This document shows positions 22,451 through 30,646 of a DNA stretch of 37,200 bases, piece by piece. The DNA lies in NCBI GenBank assembly GCA_003635255.1, contig PYJC01000007.1, positions 1-37,200 on the forward strand, written 5' to 3'. The stretch's first letter is position 1; every line of letters begins with the position of its first letter. The notes under the pieces were generated by a model. The model made no database searches and had not been told where the DNA came from. It saw only the letters and a list, made by a program, of their open reading frames with translations. Made by a program: the position numbers and the translations under genes. Origin of the DNA: Candidatus Poribacteria bacterium (GTDB lineage Bacteria > Poribacteria > WGA-4E > WGA-3G).

Positions 22451-23494
22451 TTAATCGTTATTGCTGCTAAAAAGCTTGGCGATTTCGTCTGTCTCAAAAA
22501 TAGGTAGCGGTTGCTGTGTACCAGTGGCATCTTTCAACCACAATCCATGCTCAGATGGTAAAAACTCTCCGATAATGTCGGCGTTGATACCTGCTTCGCC
22601 GAGGGCTTGACAAATTGCGTCGCTTTTTTCAGGTGCTGATGCAATTAACATGGCACCGGACGAAATGACACCGAGCGGGTTAAGCCCAAACATATCACAT
22701 AATGTCCGTGTTGTGTCGCTATACAATATTGGTGAACCGAGAAGTTTATCCAAGTAGACAACTACGCCTAACTCGGCTGCGATTGCTAACTCATACGTAG
22801 CAGTTGTGACACCGCCTTCTGTGACATCGTGCATAGCGTGTACACCACCCGCGGCGACTGTGATCTGCGCGTCCTTCAGAACAGAAATCCCTGGATCCAC
22901 GAGATAGTTTTTCGCCTGTTCCAAGAATCGGGCATCACACTTTTCACGCAACTGTTCTTCACACTCGCGGGCGATGATTGCGGTGGCTTCGATACCGAGT
23001 CCTTTCGTGAGAATCAATGCATCCCCGACACAAGTGTCCGCTGAAGTGAACAGGGCATCTTTATGGGTAATCCCCATCATCTGCCCGATAACAACGGGTT
23101 GCGTTACGGCTGGTGTAACTTCAGTATGTCCACCACATAACGCGATGCCGAACTCAGCACACGCCTGCGTGAGTTGTTCCATGATATCGCGAACCATTGC
23201 CGGTGTCGTTGCATCTTCGGGTAGCAACAGGGTTACCAGCAACCATTTCGGTACAGCCCCCATCGCTGCAATGTCATTGCTATTGACGCATACCACATAC
23301 CACCCAATATCTTCAGTTGCAAAGGTAATCGGATCACTGGTTGCAACGAGATAGTTGTCTCCTAACTCGATGACCGCCGCATCTTCACCGAGTTGTGGAC
23401 CGACAACCACACCTGTGCTGCTATTGGACGTGGGTAACAGTTCTTTTAAAAAATCGTGTTTCAGTTTCCCGACAGGCAAATTTTGGGATAGCAT
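22451..23494 (-). CDS. AIR synthase-related / HypE-like ATP-utilising protein
   Basis: This 347-residue protein starts at ATG 23494, where the last A of the upstream TAA is the first base of the ATG (TAATG), so translation is coupled. The fold signature of PurM/HypE/SelD is clear: QLGEDAAVIELGDNYLVATS, then NSNDIAAMGAVPKWLLVTLL, and the second half CGGHTEVTPAVTQPVVIGQM, GVHAMHDVTEGGVTTATYEL. The carboxy-terminal Cys of true HypE (in PRxC) is absent (ends KLFSSNND), and no hydrogenase genes are near. It is therefore probably one of the AIR-synthase-like proteins of unknown substrate. Context: solute-binding lipoprotein upstream, methyltransferase downstream. Confidence 0.85.
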   Translation of the reverse strand: MLSQNLPVGKLKHDFLKELLPTSNSSTGVVVGPQLGEDAAVIELGDNYLVATSDPITFATEDIGWYVVCVNSNDIAAMGAVPKWLLVTLLLPEDATTPAMVRDIMEQLTQACAEFGIALCGGHTEVTPAVTQPVVIGQMMGITHKDALFTSADTCVGDALILTKGLGIEATAIIARECEEQLREKCDARFLEQAKNYLVDPGISVLKDAQITVAAGGVHAMHDVTEGGVTTATYELAIAAELGVVVYLDKLLGSPILYSDTTRTLCDMFGLNPLGVISSGAMLIASAPEKSDAICQALGEAGINADIIGEFLPSEHGLWLKDATGTQQPLPIFETDEIAKLFSSNND

Positions 23495-24588
23495 TATCGT
23501 TCTTCCGCATTCCACATTTCGGTGCGGGTCATGAATACTGTGGTATCTTTTAACCAGTCTCCGTAACCGATGTTTCCGCTATCGGTGAGATAATCAAGTT
23601 TCGCATCAATACACGCGGTAAGTTCAGTATCTTCTCGTGCGAGAACAAACCCGCCATATTCGATCTGATCGTCAAGGGCAGTGATAACAAATCGCCCTCC
23701 GGCGACATGAGCAGCATTCTGATTGCCAATTTCGCCTCTGGCGATCCCGTCAATCCTGCCATCGGCGAGGGCTTCAAGTAATTCTGATTCACCCGTTTCA
23801 TCTCCCAGATAGATAACCTGTGGCAGGTTGTCCGAAGGCGGATAGATATGGTGTCTGCCTACTAAATTCAAAGAGACTTCAGCTGCGGTAATCATATAAT
23901 CCGATGTTCCATCAGCGATAACAGTGCCTTGCGATGTCTCAATACGTGTTCCATCAGCGAGCACACCATTCGTATCAACAATCCCTGTGAGTTCAAGCAA
24001 ACGCGCTTCTCCCGTTGTATCCGAAAGCACGCCAACGCGTATATCACGCGTGAGAGAGGCATAGTTAGAGAGGCGTGATGCATCTTCAGCCCTGACTAAA
24101 AGCGATTGGCGGAACGTGATATGCCCGGATGTAAAGACAACGCGTGGCGTGCCTGTTGCATCCCGGGTCCGAGTCTCAAGAATCGTGATTCCGCCCGCAA
24201 TAATATCGTATTCTGGATTGGCGGCTTTGAGCCAGATGCCGGGCCATTCAGCAATACCTCTTCGAGAAAAAGAGAAATTTGTGTCCTCCATAGCTTCAAG
24301 TGCTGTCAAAAGATCCGCTTCATAGCCGCGATGTGCATTGAACCCTTCAGAAGTCGGATCATCGTCGGCACTGTAACTCACAGGATCAAAATACGCATAG
24401 AAGCCGAGATTCAGAACGCGTTTATCCTCCGGGCAAACTTCGCGCATCGTTGGTTCATCAGGAGAGAGTGCCTTTTGAACTTGCTGGCATCCTGACAATA
24501 TAGCGGACAGCAGCAATAAAATTAAAAGCGTACAAAAAGTGCCATATCTGGTGAAAGTCGTTTGAAGTCCGTTTCGGTGAGGTGCCAT
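23494..24588 (-). CDS. family 3-type extracellular solute-binding lipoprotein
   Basis: This 364-residue protein starts at ATG 24588 with AGAGGA 5 bases upstream. The N-terminus has a positively charged start, a hydrophobic core (TLLILLLLSAILSGC) and a lipobox LSGC at about residues 31-34. The rest matches amino-acid-type periplasmic binding proteins: LNLGFYAYFDPVSY, FNAHRGYEADLLTALEAMED, WPGIWLKAANPEYDIIAGGI, TILETRTRDATGTPRVVFTS. It has about 80 residues more than typical family members and includes a C-terminal tail. It probably binds a small amino-acid-like ligand at the cell surface; permease and ATPase partners are not visible. The closest named relatives by eye are cyclohexadienyl dehydratase-like proteins. 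Confidence 0.85.
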   Translation of the reverse strand: MAPHRNGLQTTFTRYGTFCTLLILLLLSAILSGCQQVQKALSPDEPTMREVCPEDKRVLNLGFYAYFDPVSYSADDDPTSEGFNAHRGYEADLLTALEAMEDTNFSFSRRGIAEWPGIWLKAANPEYDIIAGGITILETRTRDATGTPRVVFTSGHITFRQSLLVRAEDASRLSNYASLTRDIRVGVLSDTTGEARLLELTGIVDTNGVLADGTRIETSQGTVIADGTSDYMITAAEVSLNLVGRHHIYPPSDNLPQVIYLGDETGESELLEALADGRIDGIARGEIGNQNAAHVAGGRFVITALDDQIEYGGFVLAREDTELTACIDAKLDYLTDSGNIGYGDWLKDTTVFMTRTEMWNAEER

Positions 24589-24691
24589 TGGGATCCTCTT
24601 ATTCTTGTTAAGCTGAGTGGTGTGTCAAAAGGACCAGTTAATGACCGAGGGTACTTGAGTTCTCGGTTTTTAACAGTTGTGCCTGTCTGAT

Positions 24692-24961
24692 TTATAGTAA
24701 GACCCGTAATTGCCTATATACTTACAAAATGGCGAGGATACTATAAGAAATCCGCAGAAATCCGCAGAAATACCGTTTTTGCTGGGGCGTTTCTTCTAAG
24801 CAAAGACCCCTATCAAATACCCCAAGCAATACGCAGAAATACCGTTTTTGATAGGGTGTTTCCTGTAAGCAAAAACACCCCCATCAAAAACCCCCTCGCC
24901 AGCGGTGGGAGGGTGTTTGTTCCCTGATAAACTGTAAACTTATTTTCGGATTTTACTATAA
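24692..24961. mobile_element. MITE-like element with terminal inverted repeats
   Basis: The left end TTATAGTAAGACCCGTAAT (24692-24710) and the reverse complement of the right end (24940-24961, TTATAGTAAAATCCGAAAAT) agree except for four positions. The 270-bp interior has no gene. It holds the tandem hairpin units at 24763-24900 and the TAAGAAATCCGCAGAAA motif. A related partial copy in reverse orientation lies at 32399-32487. Target-site duplications were not clear. The region 24589-24691 holds nothing recognisable. Confidence 0.65.
24763..24900. repeat. two tandem 69-bp hairpin units inside the MITE-like element
   Basis: Unit A (24763-24831) and unit B (24832-24900) both begin CGCAGAAATACCGTTTTTG. 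In B, TTTTTGATAGGGTGTTT pairs with AAACACCCCCATCAAAAA across an 11-base loop. In A, the corresponding arms have changed at several positions but still pair in part. The period is 69 bases. Confidence 0.75.
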
Positions 24962-25000
24962 TAATCGGAGTGCTATTTTTCAGATACATTAAAAGCAGTG

Positions 25001-26929
25001 TTAGATAAAAATCTTATAAGTACGTAAGCCGGACACCGGTCCGATGATTGCCCAGATGCTGCCGATGACGTAATCGCCTAAGATTAATCCCAAAAACAAT
25101 GGTGCGACCTTACGATGCAGCCGTAAACCGCCGTGTCGTAGAATCATTAACTTTAGGAACCATGCCACGAAGAAAGCGAACCAGAAGTAATCCATCGCAA
25201 AACTGATTGCGAGCGCGTAACCCGCTGGATGAAAGGGCCACCACAAGAAATGCATCCGCATATACATCATCACAAACGTCAACAGTGCACCGATCCCCAT
25301 GAAACCGATACCGATCACGTTCGGTTCCGTGGGGTTATGGAGCCATCGCTGAAGTCGACCAAACGACTCTCTGCCGACCCACCCTTTGAAGCCGCCTGCT
25401 TTCGCAACTGCACCGTTTCGGAAAGTGACATCCAGATTCGCCCAAAAGGTTGCCACAATGCCGATGACAATCGCGATTAGCATCGCCACCCACAAACGTC
25501 GGTTGCCCATCCCTGTTGATTCTGCGAGTTTGAACGCCTCAATCTGATTCGGCATCGGGTGGTTTCGGTAGCCGCGGTTGAACCAGTAGAAAAGCGACAT
25601 AATTGTGAGGCTGCTTGTGTCAAACCGCCGCGTGCCACCGACCGTTGCGAGCATGTCGTGCGGATTGACGTAGTAGATTTCGTGCGGTGTGCCGAGTTCC
25701 GCCCTGACACGCGTGATCGCGAAGGAGAGCAAGAAATAGATTCCAAAGAAGATCCCTGCAACCCATAACGTCATTCCTGCGATAGAGGAGAAGACTCCCA
25801 GGGCGACGAGCGATCCGAGAATACCTAAGAAGGCGGCACGATACGGCATCGGTTCGTTTGCGTCATCAATATTGGATTTAAACCCGAACACCTTTTTGAA
25901 TACTTCACTCAGATGTCGCCGTGTGACCCAGACAGCCAGCAGGAAGAGCGCGATCCACGCGCCGTATGCCTGCTCGTTGAGTGCCGGGAAATAACGGGTG
26001 CCGAGTGCCGCAGCGATGACAAACTCCGCTAAACGCACAACAAAGAAGAACCAGCACGAAAAGGAGAGATCCAACGGCAAGAAAAACGCTAACCCGACAG
26101 CAAACGGGTAGACGGAAATACGCGTTCCACGGATAGCACTCCATGGACGATCCGTGAAGATATTCCGGAACACAGCTGTGCGTTTGATATAGGGAATTTC
26201 TGGAAATTGTGGAAAGAGGTAGTGAATACCGTTAATCACACCGATAACTACAGCGATACTGAACCCGACCCACATCATCCGATTTTTCAAGAGAGGTATC
26301 CCACCATCCTCTGACAACCCCAGCGGGAGTTGAATAATCGGATATGCGAGTTTCTCTTGTTCTGCCCACCGTTTCCGGACGAGTGTGTTGATGCAGAGCA
26401 TCATGAACATCATAATGAGGAAAAAGAGTCCCCAAAACAGCAACGGCTTTAGCCAAACTGAAAAGTTATGCCGCGTATAGAAGGTCGCTTCACCCTCGTA
26501 AAAGCCTTGCAAACTTTGCGCATCGGAGACGGTGAGCCATGCGGGTAGATACCGAAAAAAGAGTGCCTGCCATTCATTCTCCTCCGTTGCAAATCGGAAC
26601 GGATGCGCGATACTACCGAACATATTCTGCATCGTGTCGTGTCCAGCAAACGTACAGGAGATCGCCACCATAATATAGATTGTGAGCAACTCCCCTTGTT
26701 GTAGCATCCGTCGCGGCGAAAAACGTTTCAGCACGCAGTTGACAACAACACAGACAAACATGATAAAAACCGGCTGGATAAAAAGCGGTAGGCACGAACC
26801 ATCGAGGGAGTAGTACTTCACCTCAACAATCGTCATCCAATAGACGTTAATCGGGATGAATAAAATGCCTAAAAGAAGCGAGCGTCCAGTAACGCGTGCT
26901 GATGAGATTGAAGTTTTTTGTCCATGCAT
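25001..26929 (-). CDS. large polytopic membrane protein of unknown function
   Basis: This encodes 642 residues with about fourteen hydrophobic segments spread over the whole length (for example LLLGILFIPINVYWMTIV, LPLFIQPVFIMFVCVVVNCV, WLKPLLFWGLFFLIMMFMML, FFLPLDLSFSCWFFFVVRL). Conserved-looking loops include AGHDTMQNMFGSI near residue 95 and RVRAELGTPHEIYYVNPHDM near residue 410. The layout resembles the OPT-like membrane families of unknown function found in Planctomycetes and Poribacteria; I cannot name a substrate. No clear ribosome-binding site is seen before the ATG at 26929. It is flanked on the 3' side by the MITE-like element and stands alone on its strand. Confidence 0.85.
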   Translation of the reverse strand: MHGQKTSISSARVTGRSLLLGILFIPINVYWMTIVEVKYYSLDGSCLPLFIQPVFIMFVCVVVNCVLKRFSPRRMLQQGELLTIYIMVAISCTFAGHDTMQNMFGSIAHPFRFATEENEWQALFFRYLPAWLTVSDAQSLQGFYEGEATFYTRHNFSVWLKPLLFWGLFFLIMMFMMLCINTLVRKRWAEQEKLAYPIIQLPLGLSEDGGIPLLKNRMMWVGFSIAVVIGVINGIHYLFPQFPEIPYIKRTAVFRNIFTDRPWSAIRGTRISVYPFAVGLAFFLPLDLSFSCWFFFVVRLAEFVIAAALGTRYFPALNEQAYGAWIALFLLAVWVTRRHLSEVFKKVFGFKSNIDDANEPMPYRAAFLGILGSLVALGVFSSIAGMTLWVAGIFFGIYFLLSFAITRVRAELGTPHEIYYVNPHDMLATVGGTRRFDTSSLTIMSLFYWFNRGYRNHPMPNQIEAFKLAESTGMGNRRLWVAMLIAIVIGIVATFWANLDVTFRNGAVAKAGGFKGWVGRESFGRLQRWLHNPTEPNVIGIGFMGIGALLTFVMMYMRMHFLWWPFHPAGYALAISFAMDYFWFAFFVAWFLKLMILRHGGLRLHRKVAPLFLGLILGDYVIGSIWAIIGPVSGLRTYKIFI

Positions 26930-27020
26930 TATTAAGTGAAATGGGTTTTGCTATCTTAAATATGCTTAGCAGATCTGCAGCAAAGGTAGCGGATACAGCA
27001 GCGTATCAGAATCCTCTTTA

Positions 27021-27051
27021 ACTGAAAACTGACAACCGATAACTACTAACG
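27021..27051. repeat. ACTGAAAACTGACAACC-type dispersed repeat
   Basis: ACTGAAAACTGACAACCGAT followed by AACTACTAACGG resembles sequences in the nirA leader, at 20590-20637 (ACTGATAACTGACAACT, CAACCGATAACTC) and, on the opposite strand, at 20522-20547 (ACCGAAAACTGATGACTAAC). These degenerate units are common intergenic filler and the copies differ. This one overlaps the stop of the next gene. Confidence 0.45.
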
Positions 27052-28911
27052 GTAAATTTTAACAATCTCCGAGATGACACTGGCTCTGTTTTTCCAATTC
27101 ATCCGAGCAGGCGGGATGAGATAGATACCGTCAATCTTGCATTGATTCTGATTGCGGATATCCCGAACCAAGTCCAAAGTTAATCGCATACCGAGTTCGT
27201 GTCCGGCAGCATCTTCAAGGTCTCGGAATTTGTCAACGATGAATTGAGGAATGTAAAGCCCCAGATTGTCGCGGAGGTAGGACGCGCTGCGGAAGCTTGT
27301 CAATGGTAATATACCGTAGAGAATCTTTATACCGAGGTGTTCTGTTGCTTGTTGGGTGCGAACGATATCCTCATAAGTCCAGACGGGTTGCGTATAGGCA
27401 AAATTCGCACCTTGTGCCACCTTATTTGCGAGATGTTTAACGTGAGGTTGTAGATTCTCAGCAATCGTGAATCCGCCGCCGTAATAGAAGCCACACGGCT
27501 CACCAATAGACGAGCCGTCGGCAAGTTCTCCTTGGTTTAACCGAGCGATGAGTTTCATGAGTTGAACCGCCCCGCGCACATCAGGGACGAGGCTTGCCGT
27601 TTCATAGGGACCGGCTTTCGGATGGTCGCCGGACAAGGCGACAATACCACGGATCCCCAACGCCTCCGCTTCCAGCAGATGCGATTGCATGCTGATGAGG
27701 TTCCGCGATCGGGTCGTCCAATGAATGAGCGTTGGAATCTGGGTCGCCTGCTGAAGCCGATACGCCGTACCGACAGCCCCGATGTTCACCGCTGCACCGG
27801 AGTTATCGGTTACATCAAATAGATCTGCGCCTATCGCTGCGAGACCTTTTGCTTCCTTCAACATCGCTCGCAACTGCGGAAATGTGTTCGCTCGCATCTC
27901 TACGCTTACGATGCGTTCGCGCGTCTCAAATACCTGCTGCACGGGGTTATCATAGGGGCGAGGTGACCTTGAAGAAACACCCAAGGAAGAACCCTCTACT
28001 GACCTGATTTTTGGGAGGACGAAGATGCGAGACTCCCGTTCCACAGGTTCACGTCCCGCGATCGCCTGCCGGATCTTCGCGGTATATGCCGGGGTTGTTC
28101 CGCAACAACCGCCGATCATGTTCGCACCGAGTTCGACTAATTTTCCCACATAGTCCCTGAAAACCTCAGCCTCTACCGTGTAGGAGACCGCGACTTCACC
28201 TTGTTCGACTCTCGGATTGCCTGCGTTCGGTTGAACAGCAATCGGGACTTTGATGACAGGGGCAAGGAGTTCCATCGCTTCAACCAGATCGTGGGGACCT
28301 CTGCAATTGATACCGACTGCATGCGCACCGAGTTGCTCAAGTTCCTGCGCAAAAACACGCACATCTAATCCGGCACCGACAGTTCCGCCTGAAACACCGC
28401 TAATTTCAACGACGACAGGCACATCGTATGTGAGTGCCTGCTTCGTAGCAGTTTCCGCCTGTTTAGGGGAGACAAACGTTTCGAGTACCAAAAGATCAAC
28501 ACCCGCATCAACAAGCGCATCCATCTGCTCCTTGAAGATCCGTCGGATTGTTTTGGTAGACGGAACGGGAGTATCTAAGTTGTGAAATGGAATTTGTCCA
28601 ACGGATCCGGCAATGTAAGTTGTTTCTGACACTGCTTCGCGCGCCAGTGCCACACCCGTCTTATTAATTTCTTCAACCTGTTCAGCTAAACCGTGTACAG
28701 CTAACGCTTCTCTGTTTGCCTGATAGGTATTCGTCTGGATAACATCGGCGCCCGCGTCGGCGTAAGCGCGGTGAATCGCCATCACCTTCTCGGCATGCTC
28801 TGTAGAAATGTTGCAGGCATCAACGCACTGTAGATATGCCGGTATCCGTTTACGGAGTTCGGTTCCGATCGCACCGTCACACACCAGTATTTGGTGTGCT
28901 AAGGATTCCAT
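27046..28911 (-). CDS. bifunctional homocysteine S-methyltransferase / 5,10-methylenetetrahydrofolate reductase
   Basis: This resembles Bacillus YitJ. It makes methyltetrahydrofolate and carries a homocysteine methyltransferase domain for methionine synthesis. From ATG 28911 it has 621 residues; an ATG at 28944 adds 11 but would leave no leader after the terminator at 28947-28977. The N-terminal domain carries the zinc Cys set: GINCRGP (Cys203) and GGCCGTT (Cys269, Cys270). The C-terminal half is the MTHFR barrel (VSVEMRANTFPQLRAMLKEA, FDVTDNSGAAVNIGAVGTAY, IPTLIHWTTRSRNLISMQSH, GIRGIVALSGDHPKAGPY). No cobalamin-binding module is present. No S-box or B12 riboswitch was seen in the short upstream gap. 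Confidence 0.93.
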   Translation of the reverse strand: MESLAHQILVCDGAIGTELRKRIPAYLQCVDACNISTEHAEKVMAIHRAYADAGADVIQTNTYQANREALAVHGLAEQVEEINKTGVALAREAVSETTYIAGSVGQIPFHNLDTPVPSTKTIRRIFKEQMDALVDAGVDLLVLETFVSPKQAETATKQALTYDVPVVVEISGVSGGTVGAGLDVRVFAQELEQLGAHAVGINCRGPHDLVEAMELLAPVIKVPIAVQPNAGNPRVEQGEVAVSYTVEAEVFRDYVGKLVELGANMIGGCCGTTPAYTAKIRQAIAGREPVERESRIFVLPKIRSVEGSSLGVSSRSPRPYDNPVQQVFETRERIVSVEMRANTFPQLRAMLKEAKGLAAIGADLFDVTDNSGAAVNIGAVGTAYRLQQATQIPTLIHWTTRSRNLISMQSHLLEAEALGIRGIVALSGDHPKAGPYETASLVPDVRGAVQLMKLIARLNQGELADGSSIGEPCGFYYGGGFTIAENLQPHVKHLANKVAQGANFAYTQPVWTYEDIVRTQQATEHLGIKILYGILPLTSFRSASYLRDNLGLYIPQFIVDKFRDLEDAAGHELGMRLTLDLVRDIRNQNQCKIDGIYLIPPARMNWKNRASVISEIVKIYR

Positions 28912-28946
28912 GAAGTTGTCTTTTTTTCTTAAGGTAGTCGTCATAG

Positions 28947-28977
28947 AAAAGAAAAGCGCGCCTATGCAGCGCGCCTT
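28947..28977 (-). terminator. intrinsic terminator after the dockerin-monooxygenase gene
   Basis: On the minus strand AAGGCGCGC (28977-28969) pairs with GCGCGCTTT (28961-28953) around a 7-base loop, with one G-U pair, followed by a T-rich run (TTTTCTTTT). It lies 22 bases after the stop of the gene at 28999 and just before the methyltransferase/MTHFR gene. Confidence 0.8.
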
Positions 28978-28998
28978 CCAATCTTTTGGAGACAGACG

Positions 28999-30618
28999 CT
29001 ATCTAATGATAGAGCCTGCCTTTTCAGTTGGGATATAATAATAGCCAAAGATGATACACATCTCATCCTCAGACGTAAGTCCAAATGTGAGAGGTTCGTC
29101 TGTATCGTAATTGTTATGGGTACACTGAAAATGGAGTCCATCATTTGCATCTAAGCGAAGGATCGAATCATCAACAAAGAGATCAATAGGAGCATCGTCG
29201 TAAGCAATACTCCGGTGGAGCAGCTTGCCTGTCGATCCTTGGAAGATCTCAAACAATTCACCGTGTCTGTGCATGTGAGATGACAGTAAGAAGATATATA
29301 CCTCCGTATCCGGGTCGTGACCTCGGCTCTTCAGTTCATCTTCAATATACCATGTCAATTTAGCAACACGCGTTGTACCCGGAGGCACGTTAATCTGTCG
29401 ATGGTTGACGAAAATTTCGAGTGCCTCGTACTTTATCTCTTCCTCCGGAATCGTGTAGATGTTAACGTAGGTTTCACCTATCAGCGTCTCGTCCCCAAGC
29501 AGATTGATGTAATGCGAATTAAGATCATAAACAGTATCGCCAGGCAGTCGCAATCCTACGCCTTCAGGGAACTGAAATACGGTATCATCGGTTTGCGTTC
29601 CGACGACGAATAGCCGATCAGTCCCGAAATGACCGAGTACTGGATCCGCGTCATCTGGGTCAAGTTCGCGGAAAGTATGTTCAGGATTAACGGCGATATC
29701 GGGTATGATCCCATTCTCCAAGATACCTTTTGCTAAACCCTCTTCCGTGAGTCGATACATGATGAAGTGATGGCTCCCAGCGGGATAGAAGATCTCTACT
29801 CTGTTAATAAAGATGTCTCCCTCTACTATGTCTCCATTTTCATCTCTGATTCGGGTCGCGTAGTAGACTTCCCGCTCAGTCCTGGGTTCAATCTTGAACG
29901 GCGGTAAACGGAGTTGATATCCTTCGCCGGGTAGCGGCGGTGCGGGTGGCTCAAAGGTGTCGCCAGGGTCGCGTAAAACACCGAGGTCACCAATACCTGC
30001 GACTCTACCCGTCTCAGGTGCGCCCGCCTCAATCCATGTCCGAATCGCTTCTATTTTGCCGTTGTGGATCATTCCACCACCGAACGGCATTCGAGAACCT
30101 TGATCGGGGCCGGGTCCTATAAGTTTCGTCAAAAGGAAACTGTTATCTGGATTTTCCGGATCCACCAATTTCATACCGGCATCTGCTGCCGCAGCGTTCC
30201 GTGGTACAATACCAACCAAATTATCATAAGAGAGTCCATACTCCAAGTTCAAACCGGCGGAGTTTTGAGGGGCTGCGTGACAGGCACTGCTCGCGCAACT
30301 CTTATCAAGAATATATTCTTGAATATCATGATATGCCGAGTTTTCATCCGGCACCGTTTGTCCGAGACTGTTGCTCACACGCACCAGGTCCAACACATTG
30401 ATGATCCCATCGCGATTTACGTCAGGATTCTGTTCAGCAGTGCGATCCCCCGGTTGTCCAAACGCTGCAGCGACAAGCACAAGGTCCTGAACGTTCACGA
30501 TACCGTCTTTGTTGACATCCTCTAAAAGGGTGGGATTATTACCGTGCCCAAGCGCAGAGAAGGATACACCCATCACCATTAAGAGGATAAACGTAGAGTA
30601 AATCAGTTGTTTAAACAT
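28999..30618 (-). CDS. secreted dockerin / cytochrome-like / copper type II monooxygenase-like protein
   Basis: This 539-residue protein starts at ATG 30618 (MFKQLIYSTFILLMVMGVSF, a signal peptide); a TTG at 30639 would swallow the GGAGG. Residues 34-87 hold two dockerin-like Ca2+ repeats (DVNKDGIVNVQDLVLVAAAF, DVNRDGIINVLDLVRVSNSL). Residues 97-200 look like a planctomycete-type cytochrome with a CX4CH heme motif (Cys108, Cys113, His114). The rest resembles the PHM-type Cu2 monooxygenase: HHFIMY (His283-284), SHYIN (His369), SHMHRHGELFEI (His448, His450), and Met520 in DEMCIIFGYY, matching both copper sites. It probably oxidises an exported substrate; the substrate is unknown. Confidence 0.85.
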   Translation of the reverse strand: MFKQLIYSTFILLMVMGVSFSALGHGNNPTLLEDVNKDGIVNVQDLVLVAAAFGQPGDRTAEQNPDVNRDGIINVLDLVRVSNSLGQTVPDENSAYHDIQEYILDKSCASSACHAAPQNSAGLNLEYGLSYDNLVGIVPRNAAAADAGMKLVDPENPDNSFLLTKLIGPGPDQGSRMPFGGGMIHNGKIEAIRTWIEAGAPETGRVAGIGDLGVLRDPGDTFEPPAPPLPGEGYQLRLPPFKIEPRTEREVYYATRIRDENGDIVEGDIFINRVEIFYPAGSHHFIMYRLTEEGLAKGILENGIIPDIAVNPEHTFRELDPDDADPVLGHFGTDRLFVVGTQTDDTVFQFPEGVGLRLPGDTVYDLNSHYINLLGDETLIGETYVNIYTIPEEEIKYEALEIFVNHRQINVPPGTTRVAKLTWYIEDELKSRGHDPDTEVYIFLLSSHMHRHGELFEIFQGSTGKLLHRSIAYDDAPIDLFVDDSILRLDANDGLHFQCTHNNYDTDEPLTFGLTSEDEMCIIFGYYYIPTEKAGSIIR

Positions 30619-30646
30619 AATTAAGGATTCAACCTCCAAATATTAG

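Noticed and set aside
22384..22530. N-terminal extension of the methyltransferase overlapping the HypE-like gene
   Set aside because: It is the C-terminal coding DNA of the other gene read in another frame and does not resemble the family.
22451..23494. Hydrogenase maturation factor HypE
   Set aside because: The C-terminal Cys is absent and no other hydrogenase genes are nearby, so only an AIR-synthase-like call is justified.
24763..24900. CRISPR array
   Set aside because: Only two long units with no unique spacers between them; they are tandem hairpin repeats.
28912..28998. SAM or B12 riboswitch before the homocysteine methyltransferase/MTHFR gene
   Set aside because: The gap is too short and is filled by the terminator of the upstream gene.
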